Assembly: GCA_026982025.1 (NCBI GenBank) | Contig: JALSHX010000045.1 | Span: 1 to 5,281, forward strand | DNA: 5,281 nucleotides | Direction of reading: 5' to 3' | From: Aquificaceae bacterium | GTDB lineage: Bacteria > Aquificota > Aquificia > Aquificales > Aquificaceae | Shown here: piece by piece, positions 1-5,281 of the stretch | Layout of the letters: each line of letters opens with the position of its first letter | Numbering within the stretch: the stretch's first letter is position 1 | The notes under the pieces: model-generated | Told to the model about the DNA's origin: nothing | The model's database searches: none | Seen by the model: the letters and a program-made list of their open reading frames with translations, nothing else | Made by a program: the position numbers and the translations under genes

Positions 1-1
1 G

Positions 2-355
2 AGTGGATGTCTTCCGATTCTGCTCCAGATTCCAGTCTTCTTTGCCCTTTACAAGGTGCTCATTATCACGGTTGATCTGAAGCTTTCGGGTATGATCTGG
101 ATTCCGAGTCTTGCGGAGAAGGACCCTTTTTACATTCTCCCCGTTTTGATGGGGCTTTCAATGATAATCCAGCAAAAACTTACCCCCAATCCGGATCCAA
201 AACAGAACATGATCATGTACATCTCCGCGGTTGCCTTCACCTTTCTCTTTGCCAATTTCCCTGCTGGGCTCGTTCTTTACTGGACGGTAAACAACATACT
301 GAATATAGGTCAGAATTTTTTAATTAAGAATGTTATCCTCAAGAAGAAGTCCTGA
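2..355 (+). CDS. yidC: YidC/Oxa1 family membrane protein insertase, C-terminal part (5' end outside window)
   Basis: YidC inserts proteins into the inner membrane, alone or with SecYEG, and helps fold them. The reading frame is open from base 2, so the gene is cut by the window edge; the GTG at 56 is internal. The 117 visible residues start with SGCLPILLQIPVFFALYKVL, a variant of the family's conserved GGC[FL]P-LL-Q-P-F-ALY transmembrane segment. Three more hydrophobic segments follow at about residues 43-58 (DPFYILPVLMG), 70-87 and 89-108, including the hallmark FPAGLVLYW motif. This matches the order of the last four membrane helices of bacterial YidC. The tail is short and basic (LKKKS), as in YidC proteins whose C-terminus contacts the ribosome. 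The conserved hydrophilic-groove arginine and any periplasmic domain would lie upstream of the window. The stop TGA overlaps the end of the convergent SDR gene by 17 bp. Identity is clear from motifs; only the missing 5' part is uncertain. Confidence 0.96.
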   Translation, partial: SGCLPILLQIPVFFALYKVLIITVDLKLSGMIWIPSLAEKDPFYILPVLMGLSMIIQQKLTPNPDPKQNMIMYISAVAFTFLFANFPAGLVLYWTVNNILNIGQNFLIKNVILKKKS

Positions 356-1277
356 GGTACTCTTCAACAGACCACCTGAGAGCTTCGTGGTAGTCTTCCG
401 GCTCCCTTTCCGTAAGGCACTTGACTCCATCGGGAATTTCCTCGGGATCCAGCCCGCAAATGTTGTCCTTCCACATCATGAGCATCTGGTCTGAGGAAAA
501 GGGAGGGGGCTGAATTAATGTCTCCACCGCTCTTGCCGTCCAGAACATAACTTTCTTTGGCAGTGGAACCATAAGGACCTTTCTTCCCAGAAGTCCGAAA
601 GTATCTTCAAGAAGTTTTCTGAAGCTGACCCTTTGAGGACCGCATAGGGAAAGTATCTTTCGGTCCCACTTTCTTTTTTTGACGGCTCCCACAAAACTGT
701 CAGCAACATCTCTTACGCTTACGGGCTGAAAGAGGTACCCACCGCCTCCGGGAAGAGCTACGACTGGCAGGATTCTGGTTATCCTGTCCATGTCTTTAAA
801 GAGTTTCTGCTCGGGTCCGAGTATAAGGGAGGGTCTCAATATGACATAATTGAGACCGCTTTCCATAAGCAACTTTTCTGCCATCCTCTTGGTCCTGTGA
901 TATTTTGAGGGAGAGTTATCCGAGGTTCCAAGGGCGCTCATGTGAACTATCTTTCTGATGCCCATTTCCCGGGCAACTTCGTAAAGGTTTTTGGCAATTT
1001 CAAAGTGAACCCGCTCAAAGGTAATTCCGCGGGAGGGAACTTCAAAGAGGATGCCAATGAGGTGAATAAGAACCCTTGCCCCAGACCCTGCAAAAGCGTC
1101 GGATAGGGATTTTTTTGAGTAGAAGTCAACCCTGTGAACGACTACATCACTTCCGAACATCCTTACCGCCTTTTTCTCGTCTCTTACAAGTAAATGAACC
1201 TCCGTTCCTTCAGAGAGAAGCGCCCTCACAAGGTGCTTTCCCACGAATCCTGTCCCGCCCGTTATCAGAACCTTCAC
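339..1277 (-). CDS. NDUFA9-like atypical short-chain dehydrogenase/reductase (NAD(P)-binding, epimerase-like)
   Basis: A 312-residue single-domain Rossmann protein of the extended/atypical SDR group, closest in layout to the complex I NDUFA9-type proteins of bacteria. The N-terminus MKVLITGGTGFVGKHLV carries the dinucleotide-binding GGTGFVG (residues 7-13). LVRD (30-33) follows the second strand, where NAD versus NADP preference is set. HLIGIL (72-77) is the usual fourth-strand motif. HMSALG (112-117) supplies a serine at 114, and Y126-x-x-x-K130 gives the SDR catalytic pair, so an active reductase is possible. LRPSLILGP (147-155) and QPVSVRDVAD (184-193) are typical of the family's substrate-side region. 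The start is GTG, immediately after the exonuclease stop (TAAGTG), with GGGAGG six bases upstream. Last gene of the minus-strand cluster; its 3' end overlaps yidC. The substrate is unknown. In mitochondria NDUFA9 is an accessory subunit of complex I, but bacterial homologues need not be, and no nuo genes are seen here. Confident in the fold, not the reaction. Confidence 0.9.
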   Translation of the reverse strand: MKVLITGGTGFVGKHLVRALLSEGTEVHLLVRDEKKAVRMFGSDVVVHRVDFYSKKSLSDAFAGSGARVLIHLIGILFEVPSRGITFERVHFEIAKNLYEVAREMGIRKIVHMSALGTSDNSPSKYHRTKRMAEKLLMESGLNYVILRPSLILGPEQKLFKDMDRITRILPVVALPGGGGYLFQPVSVRDVADSFVGAVKKRKWDRKILSLCGPQRVSFRKLLEDTFGLLGRKVLMVPLPKKVMFWTARAVETLIQPPPFSSDQMLMMWKDNICGLDPEEIPDGVKCLTEREPEDYHEALRWSVEEYLRTSS

Positions 1278-1289
1278 TTAAATCCTCCC
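1275..1289 (-). promoter_or_regulatory. Ribosome binding site for the NDUFA9-like gene, embedded in the exonuclease 3' end
   Basis: On the minus strand, GGGAGG (1289-1284) encodes the final Gly-Arg of the exonuclease. ATT and the stop TAA form a six-base spacer, followed at once by the GTG start (TAAGTG). The stop-start abutment with a strong Shine-Dalgarno suggests translational coupling. Confidence 0.75.
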
Positions 1290-1862
1290 GGTTTTGGTTA
1301 ACCTTTTTATTGAGAAGTAATCGTCAATCCCGTAGCAGTTCCAGAGAATTGATATGAGCTTTAGGAATACCTGAGCAGTAACCGAAGCATCGTGAAGTGC
1401 TCTGTGAAGCCTCTCATACTCAATACCCAGATGATCTGCCACCTCTTTAAGGGAGTATTTCCCGAGGTCAGGGAGAAGTTTCCTTGACAGCTGAAGGGTG
1501 CAGATGTGTGGTTTTCTGAACTTTGTACCTGTGTACACTCTGGTGTACTTTGTCAGGAACTTAATATCCTGCCGAACATTGTGCCCCACGACTATTGAAT
1601 CTCCGATAAAGTCCAAAAATTCCGGGAGCACTTCTCCTATTCTCGGACTTCCTACTATCATTGCGTTTGTGATGCCGGTGAGTTCCCTGATTCTATCCGG
1701 TATGAAAAACCCCGGATCAACGAGAGAGGAGAAGGAATCCGTTATAATTCCTCCCTCAACCCTCACGGCGCCAATGTCAATTATCTCCGCGTGGTTTGAG
1801 TCAAATCCCGTTGTTTCCACATCTATGGCTACAAAGCAACCGTCAAGGAGGTGGTCCCTCAC
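1278..1862 (-). CDS. DEDDh 3'-5' exonuclease, DnaQ/PolC epsilon-like
   Basis: Removes nucleotides from 3' ends of DNA (or RNA) by two-metal-ion catalysis; homologues act as the proofreading epsilon subunit of DNA polymerase III or as free-standing exonucleases. From the chosen start the protein has 194 residues. Exo I is FVAIDVETTGF with D14 and E16. Exo II is VVGHNVRQDIKFL with D99. Exo III is HRALHDA with H153 and D158, the DEDDh signature. ELTGIT and CTLQLSRKLLP-YSLKEVADHLGI are typical of the PolC/epsilon branch. All catalytic residues are present. I chose the GTG at 1862 because it overlaps the upstream methylase stop as GTGA and has GGGAGG seven bases before it. A GTG at 1877 would add five residues but has no Shine-Dalgarno sequence. 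After the exonuclease fold only about 25 residues remain, and I see no clear beta-clamp-binding motif, so dedicated replicative proofreading is not shown. It could be the replicative epsilon or a repair/RNA exonuclease. Confidence 0.93.
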   Translation of the reverse strand: MRDHLLDGCFVAIDVETTGFDSNHAEIIDIGAVRVEGGIITDSFSSLVDPGFFIPDRIRELTGITNAMIVGSPRIGEVLPEFLDFIGDSIVVGHNVRQDIKFLTKYTRVYTGTKFRKPHICTLQLSRKLLPDLGKYSLKEVADHLGIEYERLHRALHDASVTAQVFLKLISILWNCYGIDDYFSIKRLTKTGRI

Positions 1863-2569
1863 CTCATTGCCTCCCACATTGCAATTGCACCCGCAGAACC
1901 AACATTGAGGGATCCCACCCTTCCTTTCATAGGAATGGTCACAATGAGGTCCGCAAGCTTAAGTATGTTTTTGCTGACTCCTCTGTCCTCCGCACCGAGG
2001 ACCAGTCCACAGGGCTTGGGTATGCTAACTTGCCTTATGTCTCTGCCTCCCTTTTCTACTGCTACAACCCATCCTCCTTCCTTTTTAAAATTTCTGAGCT
2101 CCCGGGAAAGATTAACGGTTTTTGCCATTATAAGATGGAAAATAGCTCCCGAAGAAGCTTTGACCACGACATTGTTCACGGGAGAGGTTCTTTCTTTCGG
2201 AAGCAGTGCACCTGTGCCTCCGAGAACCTCGCAGGTTCTGAGGAGGTTTCCCAGATTTTGTGGGTCGCTGATGTGATCGGGTACTATGAAAAAAGTTTTC
2301 CTCAAAATGGTCTCCTTAAACAGCTCATGGGGAGTCCTGTACTCTACCGGGCTTAGGATTGCAACAACTCCCTGTGTCTTCTTTGTTCCCGCCAGCTCTT
2401 CCACCTTTTTTCTTGAAACCTTCTGAACTTTCACGCCCTTATTTCTCGCGAGCTCGTAAAACTTCCTCGGCAGGTGGGAGTCGTGAGCCAGATAAATTTT
2501 TTCAACCTGCTTTCCCGAATTTAAAGCTTCAATGATCGCGTTTCTGCCAAAGATAATTAGCTCTTTCAA
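1859..2569 (-). CDS. rlmB: TrmH/SpoU-family RNA 2'-O-ribose methyltransferase, RlmB type
   Basis: A 236-residue SPOUT enzyme that uses S-adenosylmethionine to methylate a ribose 2'-OH. RlmB proper modifies G2251 in the P-loop of 23S rRNA. The N-terminal part (about 5-75, FGRNAIIEALNSGK ... KKTQGVVAIL) has the L30e-like substrate-binding domain that separates RlmB and its relatives from short SPOUT tRNA methylases. The catalytic domain has motif 1 at 98-111 (DHISDPQNLGNLLR, with N105 and R111), motif 2 at 190-198 (LGAEDRGV, with E194) and motif 3 at 212-229 (IPM--RVGSLNVGSAGAI). Motif 3 reads NVGSA where NVSVA is usual. The trefoil knot of the family forms from motifs 2 and 3. The start is TTG, the only start codon available in this frame after the preceding gene's stop, behind a GAGG with a five-base spacer. 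It lies 21 bp after the ATPase gene and overlaps the exonuclease start by 4 bp. The family is certain; the exact target nucleotide is inferred, since paralogous 2'-O-methylases share these motifs. Confidence 0.92.
   Translation of the reverse strand: MKELIIFGRNAIIEALNSGKQVEKIYLAHDSHLPRKFYELARNKGVKVQKVSRKKVEELAGTKKTQGVVAILSPVEYRTPHELFKETILRKTFFIVPDHISDPQNLGNLLRTCEVLGGTGALLPKERTSPVNNVVVKASSGAIFHLIMAKTVNLSRELRNFKKEGGWVVAVEKGGRDIRQVSIPKPCGLVLGAEDRGVSKNILKLADLIVTIPMKGRVGSLNVGSAGAIAMWEAMR
1860..1875 (-). promoter_or_regulatory. Ribosome binding site and GTGA overlap deciding the exonuclease start
   Basis: Read on the minus strand, GGGAGG (1875-1870), a seven-base spacer and GTG (1862-1860) sit inside the last codons of the rlmB-like gene, whose TGA shares bases with the GTG. 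This is the classic translational-coupling arrangement. It argues for the 1862 start over the in-frame GTG at 1877, which has no purine-rich stretch before it. Confidence 0.8.
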
Positions 2570-2578
2570 TAGGTCCTC
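2567..2578 (-). promoter_or_regulatory. Ribosome binding site supporting a TTG start for the rlmB-like gene
   Basis: On the minus strand, GAGG (2578-2575), then ACCTA, then TTG (2569-2567). The 21-bp gap after the ATPase stop contains one ATG (2582-2580), but that is in another frame and meets a stop after 17 codons. The methylase frame has no other start codon between the upstream TAA (2593-2591) and this TTG, and the family's conserved N-terminal residues begin directly after it. Confidence 0.65.
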
Positions 2579-2590
2579 GCATAGAGCTTT

Positions 2591-5281
2591 TTATACTCTT
2601 TCAATTATACTTTTGACAATTTCCTTCTCAAGGGGTGAGCTGATTTTGGGGATTATGCTTTCTGCGACCGTCTTTTTGGCGTCCTCGTATCTTGTCAGCC
2701 TTCTGGCACACCTGATGGTGTCCCTTATAGAAAAAACGAACTCAACGGGCTCTTCCGACTGCTGGGTCTGGTAAAGGCGGTAAGCCTTTCTAATTTCGTT
2801 TGCAATTTTAAGAAGTTCAAAAATAAGTAGAACGAACCTTTCCCTTTCCGGCGTGATCAGGTCCTTAGCCCTCGCGGTGCTTACCTCATTGACAACCTGA
2901 TACCAGAGGTAGGTAAAGTCCTCCCTTGACAGGTCCGAAAGTTGAGGAACATAGTTTTTGAGGATTATTGCTTCGTCGGGATAGTAAAAGCCTCTTTCGT
3001 CCTGAAAGGGAGGATAGTCTATGTAAATGACATCAGCTCTTGACTTTATATCCTGCGGAAGTTCTGAAACACCGAGATAGTTCTGGGGATTCATCCCTCC
3101 AAGAATTATGACATCTTCCTCTGCCTTTATCTTCTCTCCGTAAGAAAGGACGAGGTATCTCCTGTAGTCAAAGAGGGGATTGAAAATTTTAACGAGGGAA
3201 GGGGGAAGTGTATTTATCTCGTCAAGGTAAATGATCGCCCCCGGTGTTCGTAATGCCCTTACGAGGTCGGAATATACCCTTCTGGTTCCTCTCCTCGGGT
3301 CAAATTCGTAAACAAAAGTTATGTCTTCCTTTTCCATCTTTGAGTTGCACGGGACGATGAAGAGGGGTCTTCCGCTTAAATTTGAAAATACTTCAACGAG
3401 AAAGTTTTTCCCTACTCCTGCGTCTCCTTCAAGGATGAGTATTCCTTCTCTGTACTCAAGCTGTTCCCTGATTATTGAAACGAACCTTTCAAGATTCTGG
3501 ACAAACCAGGGAGTCTGTTCGTAGGAAACGAGGTCGGGAGGCGGTGCGGTGTCTCTTGAGAGCAGTCCGTTAAGGTGCCTGAGGTATCTGTTGACCCACG
3601 GCGGAAAGTGTTTGATTTCTTCCTGTTTAAGGATGTTGTTAAACCTCTTTGGCTCGGCAACGATCCCGTCCTCTCTCTCAAAGACGAGCTTTCCGTACAC
3701 TACTCCTTCCTCAAGGACCTTTTCCTCAACCTTTACGCTCCACCTTAACCTGTGGGGTTTAAGTTCTTTTCTCGGGAAAAACTCCCTTCCGAAGTGGACA
3801 CCTTTGTCCTCAACGATTATAGAGAATGTTTTGAGTCTCTCCTCAATTACCTTTTCCTGAAGGGTTCTCACGAGCTTTTCAACCGATTCACCGTGCATTT
3901 CTCTGGGAAGGGAGTTGATAAATTCCCTCGTTTTCTTAACTTCTTCAAGAGCTTCAAGGTCCCTTATATCCGTTAAGTCCGTTTCTCTTATGGCTTTCCT
4001 CACCTTTTCAAGGTGATTTGAAAGCTCCCTTTGGAAAAATTCCTTTGATTCCCTGATAAGATCTTCAAGTACCTGCCTGATATCACCCTTTGATCCGTCA
4101 ATCCTGCTTTCAAGTTCCTTGAAGTCCTCACCTGTCAGGGTTCTTGACTTTATTTTGCCCCGAATTCTTTCTATTAAGATCTCGTAGGACCTCGCCCGTG
4201 CCATTTCTCTGGCTTTTTTGGTAATTTCTCTCACTTTTTTTATGGGAATGTCAATGCTATCAAGTTCGGATAATTCGGGGATTTGCATAATCTTTTCTTC
4301 CCTGTCAGCATTTTTTAGTTTTTTAGTTAGCTCCTTAAATAGCTTCTCTGAGTTTTTTACAATTTGCTTCTGTCTGTCAGGGGGGTAGGTGAAGTCAATG
4401 ATGTTGGTTTCAAACTTTTCAAGGTAGTAAAGTCGTTTATCTTCCGAATCTTCAAACCTTGAAGTGTAAATTGAACCGTCGGGGGAAACGGTAATTATGT
4501 TGTAACCGTAGCCCTCAACGAAGCCGAGATGGGTATTGTTTTCAATGTCTATGACGCCGAATCTGTTTTCCTCCAAGTCAGCGGTAAAAAGGAACCTTCC
4601 GTCCGGTGATAGGGATATGTGGGAAACTTTGTGAAGGGGGTCAATCTCCGCCAGGTATGAGTCCGTATTGGTGTCGTATATGACAACTGCACCGGTGACC
4701 GAATCGGCGAGGATAATTTCTTCATCCTTTGAGATCAGTGCCTTTGCAGGGGCGTAAGGAAGCTTTTTGATGAGAGTCCCTCCCAGACTGTAAATTGCGG
4801 TTCCCTCCGTTCCCCCGAGCACAATCCTTCCGCTGGGAAGAATTTTTATTGTTTTGAGGTCGCCTATGCCCGACTCTCTGTAAGAAAAGGTACTTTTAAA
4901 GTCAACGGTTTCCTGACTCAGGTCTCCCGCGAGGTCTATTGAATAGACTTTCTCTCCCACAACTCCGAAAACGAGAGTCCCGCTTCTTATGTCAAGCCCT
5001 CCTGTGGGTCTGAGACCCTCCTGTGAAATCCTGTGATTCTTCCAAGAGGCGGGATCTTTGGGTTTGTTGAGGTAGTAGATTGCTAGGTATGGCGATGCAC
5101 AAATTGCAAGGTACTGTCCATTGAATACTATGTCCGTTACAGATTGGGAGGGTGGTCTTGCTGGCAGTCTGTGGAGCTTCCCTTCCCAGTCGTATAGCTG
5201 AAAAACACCGTACCTCCTTCCAACGAGGATCCAGTACCCGTCATCACTTGAATCCATAGCTTCAATCCAGTACTCCTCAAT
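2591..5281 (-). CDS. Beta-propeller / coiled-coil / AAA+ (MoxR-like, AAA_5) ATPase, 5' end outside window
   Basis: Large multidomain ATPase of unknown job. Residues are numbered from the ATG at 5257, but the frame stays open to the window edge (IEEYWIEA precedes that Met). There is no well-spaced Shine-Dalgarno, and the Met sits inside a propeller strand, so the true start is probably upstream. Residues 1-285 hold about seven WD40/YVTN-like repeats of roughly 35-45 residues (for example DSSDDGYWILVG, LPSGRIVLGG, LSPDGRFLFTA, VSPDGSIYTS), predicted to form a beta-propeller. Residues 293-475 are highly charged and helical, probably coiled coil. Residues 476-545 look beta-rich. The AAA+ core (about 575-750) has Walker A GDAGVGKN (611-618), Walker B AIIYLDE (D679, E680), sensor 1 N723 in GGMNPQN, and an arginine finger candidate R740 in DIKSR. 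A C-terminal helical lid carries SIRDTIR with a sensor 2 candidate R845. The AAA+ part resembles MoxR/dynein-related AAA_5 remodelling ATPases. Walker A has Asn where Ser/Thr is usual. No signal peptide or membrane segment is seen, so it is probably cytoplasmic. The usual VWA partner of MoxR proteins is not in the window. Fold confident, function unknown. Confidence 0.88.
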   Translation of the reverse strand: MEEYWIEAMDSSDDGYWILVGRRYGVFQLYDWEGKLHRLPARPPSQSVTDIVFNGQYLAICASPYLAIYYLNKPKDPASWKNHRISQEGLRPTGGLDIRSGTLVFGVVGEKVYSIDLAGDLSQETVDFKSTFSYRESGIGDLKTIKILPSGRIVLGGTEGTAIYSLGGTLIKKLPYAPAKALISKDEEIILADSVTGAVVIYDTNTDSYLAEIDPLHKVSHISLSPDGRFLFTADLEENRFGVIDIENNTHLGFVEGYGYNIITVSPDGSIYTSRFEDSEDKRLYYLEKFETNIIDFTYPPDRQKQIVKNSEKLFKELTKKLKNADREEKIMQIPELSELDSIDIPIKKVREITKKAREMARARSYEILIERIRGKIKSRTLTGEDFKELESRIDGSKGDIRQVLEDLIRESKEFFQRELSNHLEKVRKAIRETDLTDIRDLEALEEVKKTREFINSLPREMHGESVEKLVRTLQEKVIEERLKTFSIIVEDKGVHFGREFFPRKELKPHRLRWSVKVEEKVLEEGVVYGKLVFEREDGIVAEPKRFNNILKQEEIKHFPPWVNRYLRHLNGLLSRDTAPPPDLVSYEQTPWFVQNLERFVSIIREQLEYREGILILEGDAGVGKNFLVEVFSNLSGRPLFIVPCNSKMEKEDITFVYEFDPRRGTRRVYSDLVRALRTPGAIIYLDEINTLPPSLVKIFNPLFDYRRYLVLSYGEKIKAEEDVIILGGMNPQNYLGVSELPQDIKSRADVIYIDYPPFQDERGFYYPDEAIILKNYVPQLSDLSREDFTYLWYQVVNEVSTARAKDLITPERERFVLLIFELLKIANEIRKAYRLYQTQQSEEPVEFVFSIRDTIRCARRLTRYEDAKKTVAESIIPKISSPLEKEIVKSIIERV

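Noticed and set aside
308..332. AT-rich inverted stretch (TTTTTTAATTAAG) near the end of yidC as a possible terminator
   Set aside because: The symmetric core is only TTAATTAA, with no GC stem or loop. It lies inside the yidC coding sequence, so it is not a convincing intrinsic terminator.
1076..1357. Plus-strand open frame across the exonuclease/SDR junction
   Set aside because: Overlaps two well-supported minus-strand genes, and its Ser/Arg-rich product resembles no family.
1796..2356. Long open frame on the plus strand (186 codons), with a second at 1851-2276
   Set aside because: Both lie opposite the rlmB-like gene, whose motifs 1-3 are clearly conserved. The plus-strand products have no recognisable motif or Shine-Dalgarno. 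They are shadows of minus-strand codon bias.
2530..2582. Possible 17-codon leader peptide from the ATG at 2582 on the minus strand
   Set aside because: No Shine-Dalgarno before it, and it runs out of frame into the methylase gene, ending at a stop there. No attenuator structure is visible.
2561..2605. Ten-base direct repeat CTCTTTCAAT at 2561-2570 and 2596-2605
   Set aside because: Both copies encode parts of unrelated proteins (the start of the methylase and the end of the ATPase). A ten-base match in AT-rich sequence is likely chance, and no further copies were noticed.
3321..3976. Several plus-strand open frames of 67-103 codons opposite the ATPase gene
   Set aside because: Low-complexity Ser/Phe/Leu-rich products mirroring Lys/Glu/Arg codons of the ATPase; no family resemblance.
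2591..5281. Calling the ATPase part of a known anti-phage or VWA-MoxR conflict system
   Set aside because: No VWA, protease, nuclease effector or other defence gene is seen in the window, and the downstream neighbours are housekeeping-like. The domain architecture alone is not enough.

Overview
The window looks like a piece of a bacterial chromosome, most likely from a thermophile. The proteins are rich in Lys, Glu and Arg, arginine is often encoded by AGG/AGA, genes are packed with almost no intergenic DNA, and non-ATG starts are frequent. Together with the gene types (a YidC insertase, an NDUFA9-type reductase, an RlmB-type methylase), this recalls Aquificota. The taxonomic guess is an inference from composition and style and was not tested by search.

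Layout: the plus strand carries only the 3' end of yidC (2-355), the membrane protein insertase, cut by the left edge. The rest (339-5281) is a tight minus-strand cluster. In transcription order it holds a large beta-propeller/coiled-coil/AAA+ (MoxR-like, AAA_5) ATPase that runs off the right edge. A TrmH/SpoU-family 2'-O-ribose RNA methyltransferase of RlmB type follows after 21 bp. Next, overlapping by 4 bp (GTGA), comes a DEDDh (DnaQ/epsilon-like) 3'-5' exonuclease, and an NDUFA9-like atypical SDR starts directly after its stop codon. The spacing strongly suggests one transcript. The three downstream genes start with TTG, GTG and GTG, each behind a Shine-Dalgarno-like sequence. The cluster ends tail-to-tail against yidC, with a 17-bp overlap of coding ends and no recognisable terminator.

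Three of the genes have familiar general roles (rRNA modification, nucleic-acid proofreading or processing, NAD(P)-dependent reductase or chaperone-like). The ATPase does not. Its visible part has a roughly seven-bladed N-terminal propeller, a long charged helical region, a small beta-rich module and a C-terminal AAA+ motor. Its Walker A ends in GKN instead of GK[S/T]. It is the least explained and most interesting item here. I see no CRISPR, IS element, tRNA, rRNA or attachment site, and no gene-free stretch above about 25 bp.
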